A stretch of DNA of 64,000 nt from Bog-756 sp963699085 (lineage in GTDB: Bacteria > Actinomycetota > Acidimicrobiia > Acidimicrobiales > RAAP-2): contig CAVOTH010000005.1 of the NCBI GenBank assembly GCA_963699085.1, positions 1-64,000 of the forward strand, in the 5' to 3' direction. Of this stretch, positions 43,575-52,996 are shown one piece after another. How positions within the stretch are numbered: position 1 is the stretch's first letter; each line of letters opens with the position of its first letter. A model generated the notes under the pieces. The model was not told the DNA's origin. It worked only from the letters and a program-made list of their open reading frames with translations, and did no database searches. Made by a program: the position numbers and the translations under genes.

Positions 43575-44993
43575 TCAGGCGGGGAGATCGGCCAGGAGCG
43601 GCCGCACCGGATTGTGGGCACCGCCCAGCCCGAGCACCTCGTCGAACCCGTTTCGCAGGCTGGCCACCAATTTGCCCGGGTCGGGGACGGCCGCCGTGTC
43701 GATGGTGCAGGTCACACAGCCCGTCCCCTGGTAGGGGACGAGCGTCACGTTGACCGCCGTCCCGGTGGTCGGCCCGAAGACGTAGTACCCGGTGACCCGG
43801 GCGCCGGCCAGGTAGATGGGCACCGATGCCCCGGGAATGTTGCTGGCCTGGAAGTCGACATGTTTGAACAACGAGCCGACCACTCCGGAGGGCAACAGGT
43901 TGAGGAGGCCCGCCACCGTGTCCGACAACGGGAGCGCCTCCTCGTAGCGGGCCGCCCGGCACTGCCATCCGGTCGTCTTGACCCGGGTGCCCGGATCGGT
44001 CCCGGCAACCGGGACGACGAACCGCTCGAGGGCGGTCCGGTTGTCCCCTTCGGGATCCCCGTCACGCTGTAGCGGGATCGGCATCGTCACCCTCAGGTTC
44101 TCGACCGGCGCACCGTGCAGCTCGTGATAGCGGCGTAATCCACCGGTGACCGAGGCGACGAACGCATCGTCCAGAGACCCGCCCACCACCGATCCGGCGC
44201 ACGCGAGATCGTCGAGGTCGACCTCGAACAGGTCGAGGCGGCGGTCCAGACCGCGTTTGGTCATGATCGGCGAAAGCGTGTCCGACACGGGACTGACGAA
44301 CCGGCCGATCGAACTGGCGGTGGCCACGACGTCGAGTGCGGTGCGCAGGGGGTGCCGGACGATGGCTTCGGCCATGGGCCCCACCAGGGCGAGTCCGTCC
44401 CGGGCCGTTCTCACCACCCGACCGAGGTCGTGACCGATGGCCCCGCGAGCGAGGCCCACTGCCGACGGCTCGGGCTCGCTCGACGGGACCGGAACATCCT
44501 CGATCGGCTCCGTGTCCGGCGACGGCTCGAAGACGAGCATCGCCAGTGGCACTCCTCCGACACCGTCCGTCAAGGAGTGATGGACCTTCATGACCAGTGC
44601 GGCCCGGTCGTCCTCGAGTCCCTCGATGAGGGTCAGCTGCCATCGCGGCCGGGTCGGGTCGAATCCGGTCATGACCTCCGTACGGGCGTACTCGACCACC
44701 GTGACCGACGAATAGGGTGCCGGTGCGCCCATCCGTCGCAGGTGGAGCGAGAGGTCGAAATCGCAGTCCACCCACTGGGGTGGAGCGAGTCCGGCCGGAG
44801 TCGGCACGGGTCGTTGGCGGAACCTGGGGACCAGCCGGGTGGCGCGCTCCAACCGGGCCGTCAGTACCTCGATGTCCGGCCGCTCGTCCAACCAGGCGAC
44901 GGCCACGAACGTCGATCGGAGTTCCGGATCATGCTCCATGTTCCAGGCCAACGCGTCAGGATCTCGCATGAACTGATCGTCATCCACAATCAT
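43575..44993 (-). CDS. Wax ester synthase/diacylglycerol acyltransferase (WS/DGAT)
   Basis: 472 residues from the ATG that begins MIVDDDQFMRDPD. Active-site motif HHxxxDG is present as KVHHSLTDGVGG (about 135-146). Other markers are NMEHDPELRSTFVA, NIPGASVPIYLAGARV and VNVTLVPYQGTGCVT. It esterifies acyl-CoA to diacylglycerol or fatty alcohol for lipid storage, typical of actinobacteria. Membrane-associated. Confidence 0.94.
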   Translation of the reverse strand: MIVDDDQFMRDPDALAWNMEHDPELRSTFVAVAWLDERPDIEVLTARLERATRLVPRFRQRPVPTPAGLAPPQWVDCDFDLSLHLRRMGAPAPYSSVTVVEYARTEVMTGFDPTRPRWQLTLIEGLEDDRAALVMKVHHSLTDGVGGVPLAMLVFEPSPDTEPIEDVPVPSSEPEPSAVGLARGAIGHDLGRVVRTARDGLALVGPMAEAIVRHPLRTALDVVATASSIGRFVSPVSDTLSPIMTKRGLDRRLDLFEVDLDDLACAGSVVGGSLDDAFVASVTGGLRRYHELHGAPVENLRVTMPIPLQRDGDPEGDNRTALERFVVPVAGTDPGTRVKTTGWQCRAARYEEALPLSDTVAGLLNLLPSGVVGSLFKHVDFQASNIPGASVPIYLAGARVTGYYVFGPTTGTAVNVTLVPYQGTGCVTCTIDTAAVPDPGKLVASLRNGFDEVLGLGGAHNPVRPLLADLPA

Positions 44994-45157
44994 TGCCTGA
45001 CCTCCAGTCCCCCGACAGAGAACATACGTCTCCTGATCGGGGCGTCCAAGGGGAAAAAGTCCCGTCTGCCGGCTCGCTGCTACCAATTTGGCCTGTTGAC
45101 CTGGGACGGGAGTCCGGCTGGACCGTCGAAGGCACAGCCCGTAAATTGGTTGGCCTT

Positions 45158-46279
45158 GTGCTGCACACCGGTTCGACCCCGTTGACGGGGCCAGGTACCG
45201 CCGGGTCGGCCCGTCGAACCTACCGGGTCCTGCTACTCCCCGTGCTCCTCGTCCTCGCCGCCCTCCCTATCGGGGCAGGGCTCCGGCCAGCCGCGGCCGA
45301 CACGGTGACCGGGCTGGAGTCCCAAGCGGCCACCGTCGCCCACGACCTCGTTCTCGAGCAGCTCCAGGTCGATGCCGCCCAACAGCAGACCTCGGTGGTC
45401 GGCGCCCGGCTGACCGCCGACCAGGAGGCCATCGCCGCCCTCGACCGGCAACTCGTCGCCGATCAGCAGGCCATCGACCGACACCTGCACGTCGTACAGG
45501 CCCAGGCCATTCGGTCCTACACCGACTCGGGGGCCGATTCGTCGAGCAGCGACGGCTCACTCTTCCAGGGAGGGACGGCCACGGCCCAGGCCGCCAGTGA
45601 GTACGCCAGCCTGGCCGTCGGGAACATCACCACGGATCTGGCCCAGCTCCACACCGCCCAGCGGTCCCTGCTGCAGCAGCAGGCCGAGCTCGAGGCCCGC
45701 CAGAACCAGGACCGGATCGACGAGGCCCAGCGCACCGCCGCCCTGGACCAGGCCACATCCGCCGCAGCCAAGCTGCAGTCCGAGCAGTCCCTCGTGACCG
45801 GGCAGCTTGCCGCCGCCGTCGCGACGCAGCAGGCCGCCGAGGCCAAGGTGGTGGCAGCCGCGCTGGCGAGCAGTCACCGGTCGGCGGCGCCCGTCTCGGC
45901 ACCACCGGCCACCATCCCGGCGACAGTTTCGGCGGTCACCGACAGGTCGGCCACAACCCCGTCCCCTGCCGCCGCCAGGCCGTCCGGCGATCCCTACCCG
46001 AACCTCCCAGACCCGTCACTGAACCCCTTCCTTGCTTGCGTGGTCCAGGCCGAGTCGGGCGGAAACTACGGCGCCGTCTCCCCCAATGGCCTCTACATGG
46101 GAGCATTCCAGTTCAGTCAGCCCACCTGGAACACCGCGGCACAGGCAGCCAACCTCGACCTCCTCGTGGGCGTGCCGCCGAATATGGCCACTCGGGCCGA
46201 ACAGGACACCGTGGCGGTGACCCTCTTCACGCTGGACGGTCAACAACCCTGGCTGGGCGACCGCTGCAGCAAGGGTTGA
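45158..46279 (+). CDS. Secreted coiled-coil protein with transglycosylase-like (Rpf-type) domain
   Basis: 373 residues from GTG. A signal segment (VLLLPVLLVLAALPIGAGL, about 20-40) is followed by a long coiled coil (about 45-230) and a Pro/Thr/Ser-rich linker. The C-terminal domain, about 85 residues, has FLACVVQAESGGNYGAVSPN with the catalytic Glu, GAFQFSQPTWNTA and WLGDRC, as in resuscitation-promoting factors. It probably cleaves peptidoglycan at the septum or cell surface. Confidence 0.88.
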   Translation: MLHTGSTPLTGPGTAGSARRTYRVLLLPVLLVLAALPIGAGLRPAAADTVTGLESQAATVAHDLVLEQLQVDAAQQQTSVVGARLTADQEAIAALDRQLVADQQAIDRHLHVVQAQAIRSYTDSGADSSSSDGSLFQGGTATAQAASEYASLAVGNITTDLAQLHTAQRSLLQQQAELEARQNQDRIDEAQRTAALDQATSAAAKLQSEQSLVTGQLAAAVATQQAAEAKVVAAALASSHRSAAPVSAPPATIPATVSAVTDRSATTPSPAAARPSGDPYPNLPDPSLNPFLACVVQAESGGNYGAVSPNGLYMGAFQFSQPTWNTAAQAANLDLLVGVPPNMATRAEQDTVAVTLFTLDGQQPWLGDRCSKG

Positions 46280-46350
46280 CCTCTGCCGGCTCTGATCTGC
46301 TGCCGGCTCATCTGCGTCGGTGATTTATACCGCCCCGGCCCGGCCTCCGT

Positions 46351-46851
46351 TCACCGCAGCATGCATCGACCGGTTCCGGCGCAGGCGGCGCACTCCCCGG
46401 CCGTTCCGGCAGCGTGGGCCAGGCAGTGCTCGACCCGCCGGTCGACGATGTCCATCAGCAGCGGGTGGGGGCCGAGCGGTGCGGTCACCAGCCAGCTGAT
46501 TCCGGGGTGCCGGGCCGCGGCTTCGGCTGCGAGTGCGGGGATGTCCCGGTCCCAGTGGCTCCCCGGCCCCAGGAAGTACGGAGCGATGAGCACCGTGGCC
46601 GCACCTGCGTCGACACACCGGTCGAAGGCGGTCCCGATCGACGGTTGGGCCAACTCCATGTGGGCCGGCTCGACGATCGGGTAGGGGAGCCGGTCGGCCG
46701 ACGAGCGGACGAACAGTTCCAACGACTCGTTGGATTCGGCCCGGCGCGAGCCGTGGTCGACCACGATGACCGCCAGCGGGTGACGGACATCGCCCGGACG
46801 GCCTGGTGGCGTGGCCGCCGGCCCGTCACCTCCATCGGTCACCCCGTCCAT
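46351..46851 (-). CDS. CbiX/SirB-like sirohydrochlorin chelatase
   Basis: 167 residues (a GTG four codons upstream is another start). Chelatase pattern PLAVIVVDHGSRRAESNESL with the metal His, and IAPYFLGPGSHWDRDIPALA with the second. The C-terminal tail is cysteine-rich, ECAACAGTGRCMLR, which could bind iron-sulfur as in long CbiX forms. It inserts cobalt or iron into sirohydrochlorin for cobalamin or siroheme. Confidence 0.87.
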   Translation of the reverse strand: MDGVTDGGDGPAATPPGRPGDVRHPLAVIVVDHGSRRAESNESLELFVRSSADRLPYPIVEPAHMELAQPSIGTAFDRCVDAGAATVLIAPYFLGPGSHWDRDIPALAAEAAARHPGISWLVTAPLGPHPLLMDIVDRRVEHCLAHAAGTAGECAACAGTGRCMLR

Positions 46852-46893
46852 GTTCGCCCACACTAGGGCGCGACCAGTCGAACCCTTCTGCCG

Positions 46894-47412
46894 TCACTCC
46901 CGGTGCGCCCGCTCGAGGTCCAGCAGGTGTGTCTTCCGCTCGAGTCCGCCGCCATAGCCACCCAGGGAGCCGTCGGCGGCGATCACCCGATGGCAGGGAA
47001 CGATCACCGCCACCGGATTGCGCCCGTTGGCCAGGCCCACCGCCCGGGAGGCCTTCGGGTTGCCGACCCGTCGGGCCAGCTCGCCGTAGCTGATGGTCTC
47101 GCCGTACGGGATGGCGCACAGCTGTGCCCAAACCTGGCGCTGGAAGTCAGTCCCCCCGAGGCGCATCGGCACGTCGAATCGGGTGCGGGTGCCTGCGAAG
47201 TACTGGTCGAGCTGGGTCCGCACTTCGTCGAAGGCATCGTCGTCCCGACGGCTCCCCGGTGGAGTGTCGGTGGCGTGCGCCTGATCCTCCATCACCAGGT
47301 GGGTGAGGACGCCGTCGTGGGCCATCAGGGTCAGCGGGCCGATAGGGCTCGGGTGGACCGTGACCAGGACGGTGGCATCCCCAATCGTGGGTGCAGTGGT
47401 CAGCTCAGGCAT
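46894..47412 (-). CDS. ogt: Methylated-DNA-protein cysteine methyltransferase
   Basis: 172 residues. Active-site PCHRVI in AVIVPCHRVIAADGSLGG, with FQRQVWAQLCAIPYGETISY and the HTH GNPKASRAVGLANGRNP. It repairs O6-alkylguanine by transfer to Cys. Its start overlaps the stop of the upstream Ada-AlkA fusion by 8 bp, so the two are coupled. Confidence 0.95.
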   Translation of the reverse strand: MPELTTAPTIGDATVLVTVHPSPIGPLTLMAHDGVLTHLVMEDQAHATDTPPGSRRDDDAFDEVRTQLDQYFAGTRTRFDVPMRLGGTDFQRQVWAQLCAIPYGETISYGELARRVGNPKASRAVGLANGRNPVAVIVPCHRVIAADGSLGGYGGGLERKTHLLDLERAHRE

Positions 47413-48949
47413 GGCGTTGTCGATTCCTTCCGGTCGGGCGGGTGGGATGTGCAGATTGGCAAGCTCCCGTAGCGCCGGGGCCGGCCGGCGGCCACACGGT
47501 GATCGGGTGGTCGGAGGTCGCCCACAGGTGCTGGACGGCGTAGGACCGCCACGGCCGCCATGGCTCGGCCCGCGCCGCCAGTGAGCGGGCCGTATCGGGC
47601 AGGCCGGTCCGTCCCGCACCCCGGATCAGGCCGAGGTCGCCGACCGGGAACGCGTCGGGATCGCCCAAGGCCCGCATGGCCACCATCTCCACCGTCCACG
47701 GTCCGACCCCCGGCAGCGCCGCCAGTTCCCGACGGGCCGCGTCCCGGTCGCATCCCGGGCCGAGGTCGAGTCGACCATCGACGAGCGCGTCCACCACATG
47801 GGCGAGGGTGCGCGAGCGGCCTCCCGGCAGCACCGGGCACGCGCCCACCAGAGCTTCGGCCGAGGGGAAGAGGTGGGTCAGACCTCCCGCCGGGTCCGAT
47901 ACCGGCTCACCGTGGGACGCCACCAGCGCACCGGCGGCCGTCCGGGCAGCGGCCGTCGATACCTGTTGGCCGAGCACGGCGCGCACCGCGAACTCGTCTC
48001 CGTCGACCGTGCGCGGCACCCGCCGGCCGGGAGCGGCCGCCACCAGAGGAGTGAGGCACGGGTCGTCGGCGAGGACCCGGTCGATCGCCTCGGGGTCGGC
48101 GTCCAGGTCGAGGAGCCGACGGCAACGGGCGATGGCCGCAGTCAGGTCGGCCATATCGGTGAGATCGGCGCGGCAGGCGATGTGGTCGGACGCGGGGGTG
48201 AGGGCCACCACCCCGGGACCGTGGGGGAGTCGCAACGTGCGGCGGTAGGTGGAACCCACGACCTCCTCGACTCCAGGCACCGTGGTCGCCGCCAGGTGGC
48301 CGAACAGGGAGTCCGGCCGGAACGGCCGTCGGTACGGGAGTCTCAGGAAGAGCGTGCCCGACGATGCATCGGCCGGACGGGCACGTCCCGACGACGAGAC
48401 CCGCAGGGCGGAAGGTGCCACGGCGAACACCGAGCGCACCGTGTCGTTGAACTGTCGGATGCTCGAGAACCCTGCGGCAAAGGCAATTTCGGACATCGGG
48501 AGGTCGGTCGTCTCGATCAGGACCCGGGCGGTCTGCGCCCGCTGGGCCCGGGCCAGGGCGACCGGACCGGCACCAACTTCGGCCACGAGTAGCCGTTCGA
48601 GCTGGCGCACGCTGTAGCCGAGTCGATCAGCCAGGCCCGGCACCCCCGACCGGTCGATGACCCCGTCGGCGATCAGCCGCATGGCCCGGGCCACCACGTC
48701 CGCCCGCCGGTCCCACTCGGGGGAGCCCGGTGAAGCGTCGGGTCGACACCGCTTGCAGGCACGGAATCCCGCCCGTTGGGCGGCGGCCGCCGAAGGTAGG
48801 AATCGGACATTGCGCCGGTGCGGGGTCCGGGCGGGACAGCTCGGCCGACAGTAGATGCCGGTTGAGGTGACCGCGGTCACGAACCAGCCGTCGAACCGGG
48901 GGTCACGCGCTTGCAGTGCCAGGTAGCAGCGGTCCGGGTCCTCGTGCAC
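47405..48949 (-). CDS. Ada-type regulator fused to AlkA-type DNA glycosylase
   Basis: 514 residues. Ada methyl-phosphotriester domain with zinc cysteines (TGIYCRPSCPARTPHRRNVR, then ACKRCRPDAS), an AraC HTH pair (about 85-180) and a C-terminal AlkA glycosylase (about 200-480) with FAVRAVLGQQVSTAAAR and LAALPGVGPWTVEMVAMRAL and the catalytic Asp of DLGL. It senses alkyl damage and removes alkylated bases. Operon with ogt. Confidence 0.93.
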   Translation of the reverse strand: MHEDPDRCYLALQARDPRFDGWFVTAVTSTGIYCRPSCPARTPHRRNVRFLPSAAAAQRAGFRACKRCRPDASPGSPEWDRRADVVARAMRLIADGVIDRSGVPGLADRLGYSVRQLERLLVAEVGAGPVALARAQRAQTARVLIETTDLPMSEIAFAAGFSSIRQFNDTVRSVFAVAPSALRVSSSGRARPADASSGTLFLRLPYRRPFRPDSLFGHLAATTVPGVEEVVGSTYRRTLRLPHGPGVVALTPASDHIACRADLTDMADLTAAIARCRRLLDLDADPEAIDRVLADDPCLTPLVAAAPGRRVPRTVDGDEFAVRAVLGQQVSTAAARTAAGALVASHGEPVSDPAGGLTHLFPSAEALVGACPVLPGGRSRTLAHVVDALVDGRLDLGPGCDRDAARRELAALPGVGPWTVEMVAMRALGDPDAFPVGDLGLIRGAGRTGLPDTARSLAARAEPWRPWRSYAVQHLWATSDHPITVWPPAGPGATGACQSAHPTRPTGRNRQRHA

Positions 48950-49012
48950 GGCCCCAGTCTGCCCGGTTCCGGCGCCGGTCTCTGGCGGAATTACGACACG
49001 ACAGTCGGTGGG

Positions 49013-49636
49013 TCAGTGCTCGTCGGCCACGCGCCAGCAGTACCAGGCGACCAGGCTCCGGAAGGGGCGGTAGGGCTCTCCCAGGATCTCGAGATCCTTG
49101 GGCGCCGGGACCTCCTCCAACTGCCACGCCCGGGCGAATCCGGCACGCACGCCGTAGTCACCGACGGGCCACACATCGAGTCGACTGAGCGTGCTCATCA
49201 GGAACATCTGGGCCGTCCACGGGCCCACTCCTCGGACCACGGTCAGGTGGGCGACCACCTCCTCGTCCGATAGCCGGCCGATGCGGTCGAGGGCGACCGT
49301 TCCCGATGCCACCTTGTCGGCCAGGTCGAGGATGGACGACGCTTTCGCCCCGCTCAGCCCGCAGGACCGCAGCAACGGCTCCGGGGTCGCCAGTACCCGC
49401 TCGGCGCACACATCTCCGTCGAGGGCTTCCACGAACCGGCCGTGGATCGACGCCGCGGCCCGACCGGCGAGCTGCTGATACACGATGTTACGGGCCAGGT
49501 CGGCGAAGCGTCGATCGCCGGGTACCCGCCGCCGGGGCGGGGGTGGTCCGTACCGGTCGACCAGGCTGGACAGGACCGGGTCGGTGCCGGCCAACTCGGC
49601 CAGAGCGGCGGAAAGGGACGTCGACGGCATGGCCAC
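49013..49636 (-). CDS. HhH-GPD family DNA-3-methyladenine glycosylase
   Basis: 207 residues. NIVYQQLAGRAAASIHGRFV and the helix-hairpin-helix VVRGVGPWTAQMFLM, followed by the catalytic Asp in WPVGDYGVRAGF. Base-excision repair glycosylase. Third alkylation-repair gene in this row, 63 bp from the Ada-AlkA fusion. Confidence 0.93.
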   Translation of the reverse strand: MAMPSTSLSAALAELAGTDPVLSSLVDRYGPPPPRRRVPGDRRFADLARNIVYQQLAGRAAASIHGRFVEALDGDVCAERVLATPEPLLRSCGLSGAKASSILDLADKVASGTVALDRIGRLSDEEVVAHLTVVRGVGPWTAQMFLMSTLSRLDVWPVGDYGVRAGFARAWQLEEVPAPKDLEILGEPYRPFRSLVAWYCWRVADEH

Positions 49637-49721
49637 GATGATGACAGGCCGGTGGATCGACCGGGGCCCGGCGTAGGCTCACGGCCGGAGCACCGACAAC
49701 TCACACCCTGGGGAGGACGCC

Positions 49722-50186
49722 ATGGACGGCGATGTCGTATCGGTCGAGCGGGTCGTCCCCGCGGGGCCCGCAGCTATCTTCGCCCTGATCGCCGATGCCT
49801 CTCGCCACCCCGAGATCGACGGTTCGGGCACGGTGAAGCAGATCAAGCCGGGAGCTACCCATGAGCTCAGTCTCGGGGCGACCTTCGGGATGTCCATGCA
49901 GGCGGGCCTCAAGTACTCGATGGTGTCCACCGTGATCGAGTTCGAGGAGAACCGCCGGATCGCCTGGCAGAGCCGTCCCAGCGGATTCATCGGGAAGTAC
50001 GTAGCCGGCCGGATCTGGCGCTACGAGCTCGATCCGGTGGAGGGCGGGACCCTGGTCCGCGAGAGCTGGGACATCAGCCAGGACCACCAGCGGATCTTCC
50101 TACGCCTGGGCGGCCTGCCCGAGAAGACCGCCGCCAACATGGCGAAGACGCTCGGGCGGATCGAGGAGATCGTCACCGCCGCGTGA
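49722..50186 (+). CDS. SRPBCC/START-like small-molecule-binding protein
   Basis: 154 residues. Opening VERVVPAGPAAIFALIADAS with a polyketide cyclase/START helix-grip pattern, then RIAWQSRPSGFIGKYVAG and YELDPVEGGTLVRESWDIS. No catalytic residues visible. Possibly lipid or polyketide binding. Adjacent to the luciferase-like gene. Confidence 0.85.
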   Translation: MDGDVVSVERVVPAGPAAIFALIADASRHPEIDGSGTVKQIKPGATHELSLGATFGMSMQAGLKYSMVSTVIEFEENRRIAWQSRPSGFIGKYVAGRIWRYELDPVEGGTLVRESWDISQDHQRIFLRLGGLPEKTAANMAKTLGRIEEIVTAA

Positions 50187-50238
50187 CCGACCCCCCACCA
50201 GGTGGAAGCAACGTGGGTCCCCCGGCGTTGTACACGGT

Positions 50239-51243
50239 GTGACCATTCTCTCCGTACTGGATCTCGCCACTGTGGCCAAGGGGGCGACGGCGGCCGACGC
50301 CCTCGCCGACACCACCCGGCTGGCCGGAGTGGTCGAGTCCCTCGGCTACCACCGCATGTGGGTGGCCGAGCATCACGGCATGCCATCCGTAGCCAGTTCA
50401 GCGCCAGCCGTGCTCATCGGCCACCTGGCCGACGCCACCACCACCCTGCGGGTCGGCGCCGGAGGCGTCATGCTCCCCAACCACGCCCCGATGGTGGTGG
50501 CCGAGCAGTTCGCCACCCTCGAAGCACTTCATCCGGGGCGGATCGACCTCGGACTGGGTCGCGCCCCCGGAACCGACCCGGCCACCGCCCGGGCCCTACG
50601 ACGCCGAGCTGACGTGGGGGCCGACCGGTTCCCCGAAGATGTCGTCGAGCTCATCAACTACCTGGTGGATCACGACGGCCCCCCCACCCATCCGGCCCCG
50701 ATGCCCGGCCGTGGGTACCTGCCCGAAGTGTGGCTCCTGGGCTCGTCGACCTTCAGCGCCCAGTTGGCCGGGATGCTCGGCCTCCCGTTCAGCTTCGCCT
50801 TCCACTTCGCCCCCACCCTGGTCGACCAGGCCACAGAGCTCTACCATTCGAACTTCCGGCCGACCGGATTGTCGGACGGACCCCACCTGATGGTGGCGGC
50901 GTCGGTCCTGTGCGCCGACGACGACGAAGAGGCGCAGTGGCTGGCGGGACCATCGGCGCTGACCGTCCTCCAGCTGAGCTCGGGCAAGCTCGGCCCCGTC
51001 GTCAGTCCCGAAGAGGCAGCCGCCTACCCGTTCACCGACCAGGAACGGGAGATCGTGGCTCAGACCACGGCCGAGCACATCGTCGGCGGCCCCGACACCG
51101 TGTACCGCGGGCTGATGGCGCTGGCCGAGCGGACCGGGGCCGACGAACTGATGGTCTCCACCCGCGCCCATTCATTCGACACCCGCTCCCGGTCACTGTC
51201 ACTCGTGGCCGGGCGATGGGGCATGGTCCCGGCCGCAGCCTGA
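50239..51243 (+). CDS. LLM-class flavin-dependent oxidoreductase
   Basis: 334 residues from GTG. Luciferase-like TIM barrel of the MsnO8 type: LGYHRMWVAEHHGMPSVASS, LRVGAGGVMLPNHAPMVVAE, HPGRIDLGLGRAPGTDP and VGGPDTVYRGLMALAE. Uses FMN or F420. Substrate unknown. Converges on the MFS exporter gene (1 bp between stops). Confidence 0.93.
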   Translation: MTILSVLDLATVAKGATAADALADTTRLAGVVESLGYHRMWVAEHHGMPSVASSAPAVLIGHLADATTTLRVGAGGVMLPNHAPMVVAEQFATLEALHPGRIDLGLGRAPGTDPATARALRRRADVGADRFPEDVVELINYLVDHDGPPTHPAPMPGRGYLPEVWLLGSSTFSAQLAGMLGLPFSFAFHFAPTLVDQATELYHSNFRPTGLSDGPHLMVAASVLCADDDEEAQWLAGPSALTVLQLSSGKLGPVVSPEEAAAYPFTDQEREIVAQTTAEHIVGGPDTVYRGLMALAERTGADELMVSTRAHSFDTRSRSLSLVAGRWGMVPAAA

Positions 51244-51244
51244 C

Positions 51245-52996
51245 TCAGCCGATCGACAGATCTCCTCCGAAGCCGCCCACATCCTGCGTCTCCCCGTCGA
51301 GTACACCCTCATCCAGTTCGGCGTCGGCGGAGCCGACTTCGCCCATCGACATGGCCAGATCCTCGCTCGGCCGCTGGAGGCCTGAAACCGACCGCAGGGG
51401 CAACTGCTTGAGGAACAGGGTGACTACCAGCATCAGCGCGGCGATCGGAACCCCGATGAGGAACACGGCGTGCAGCGACCGGACGAACGAGTCGAGGATC
51501 CCGTACTGCACATGGGGTGGGAACGAATGGAGCTCGGCCGGGCTCATGGAGAAGTTGCCGCTGACATGGATGCCCGCGGCCGCGGCCCCGGGTACCAGGA
51601 TCGGGATCCAGTGGCTGAGCCCCGCGACGAACACCGCTCCGAACAGTGACGTCCCGAACGCGCCGCCCAGCGACCGGAAGAACGTGACGCCGGCGGTGCC
51701 GGTGCCGATCGAGTTGCCGGGCACCGCGTTCTGAGTGGCAAGGACCATGATCTGCATGGTCATGCCCATCCCGGCACCGAGGACGACCACGTAGAGGCTC
51801 ATGGTCAGGTGCGACGTGTGCAGTCCGATGTGTGACAGCAGCCACATGCCGATGATGACAAGTACCGATCCGATGATCGGCATGGGCTTGTACTTGCCGG
51901 TCCGGGTGACGATCTGGCCGGAGGCGATGGACGCGGCCAGGAGCCCGAGCATCAACGGGATCATCAGAATCCCCGACATCACGATCGACACCCCGTCCAC
52001 CAGCTGCAGGTAGAGCGGCAGGTAGATGATGCTGCCGAACATGACCATCGACAAGAGGAAACTGGTGGTGGCCGCTGTCCGGAAGACTCCGATGCGAAAG
52101 AGAGCAGGCGGCAGGATGGGTTCGGGGGCGTAGTGCTCCCACACGATGAAGGCGGCGATGAAGGCGGCGGAGACCAGGCCCAGGCCGATGATCTCCGGCG
52201 ATGCCCACGGGTACTGGGCACCGCCCCACACGGTCAGGAGGAGCGCGGCGGTCACCCCCACCATCATCAGGCCCGCTCCGAGGAAGTCGATCCGGTGCGA
52301 CTCGCGTCGGAAGGGGAGCTTCAGCACCGCCGAGGTGACCACCAGGGCCACGATCCCGATGGGGAGGTTGATGTAGAAGATCCACCGCCACGACAGGTAG
52401 GTGGTGAACACCCCACCGAGGAGCGGACCGGCGATCGAGGAGAGGGCGAACACCGCACCGAAGTAGCCCTGGTAACGACCTCGCTCGCGAGGGGATACGA
52501 CGTCGGCGATGATCGTCATGGCCATGGCCAGCAACCCACCGGCGCCCACGCCCTGGATACCCCGGAATGCGATCAGCTCCAACATGTTCTGGCTGAGCCC
52601 GGCCAGTACCGACCCGATCAGGAAGATGACGATGGCGAACTGGAAGATCCCCTTGCGGCCGAACTGGTCGGAGAGCTTGCCGTAGAGCGGAGTGGAGATC
52701 GTCGATGTCAGCAGGTAGGCGGTGACCACCCAGCTGATGTGGTTCAGCCCATGCAGGCTGTTCACGATGGTCGGCAGGGCCGTCCCGACGATGGTCTGGT
52801 CGAGGGCGGCCAGGAACATACCGAGCATGAGCCCGCTGAAGATGATGAGGATCTGGCGGTGGGTCAGTTCGATCGAGGGGGGGCCTCCCTCGATCGCGAC
52901 CGCCGGCGGGTGGGCACCGGTCTCCGCGTCGGGGACATCGGACTCCCTGTCCCCCGGCCCCCCGTCGGCACCCCTCGGTGCTGCGTCGATGCTCAT
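51245..52996 (-). CDS. DHA2-family (EmrB/QacA-like) drug exporter
   Basis: 583 residues, 14 predicted membrane segments. MFS motif A in GKLSDQFGRKG, motif D1 in ALDQTIVGTALPTI and motif C-like GPLLGGVFTTYLSWRWIFYI. Proton-driven export of lipophilic drugs or metabolites. ATG with GAGAGGA upstream, overlapping the MarR gene by 4 bp. Confidence 0.95.
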   Translation of the reverse strand: MSIDAAPRGADGGPGDRESDVPDAETGAHPPAVAIEGGPPSIELTHRQILIIFSGLMLGMFLAALDQTIVGTALPTIVNSLHGLNHISWVVTAYLLTSTISTPLYGKLSDQFGRKGIFQFAIVIFLIGSVLAGLSQNMLELIAFRGIQGVGAGGLLAMAMTIIADVVSPRERGRYQGYFGAVFALSSIAGPLLGGVFTTYLSWRWIFYINLPIGIVALVVTSAVLKLPFRRESHRIDFLGAGLMMVGVTAALLLTVWGGAQYPWASPEIIGLGLVSAAFIAAFIVWEHYAPEPILPPALFRIGVFRTAATTSFLLSMVMFGSIIYLPLYLQLVDGVSIVMSGILMIPLMLGLLAASIASGQIVTRTGKYKPMPIIGSVLVIIGMWLLSHIGLHTSHLTMSLYVVVLGAGMGMTMQIMVLATQNAVPGNSIGTGTAGVTFFRSLGGAFGTSLFGAVFVAGLSHWIPILVPGAAAAGIHVSGNFSMSPAELHSFPPHVQYGILDSFVRSLHAVFLIGVPIAALMLVVTLFLKQLPLRSVSGLQRPSEDLAMSMGEVGSADAELDEGVLDGETQDVGGFGGDLSIG

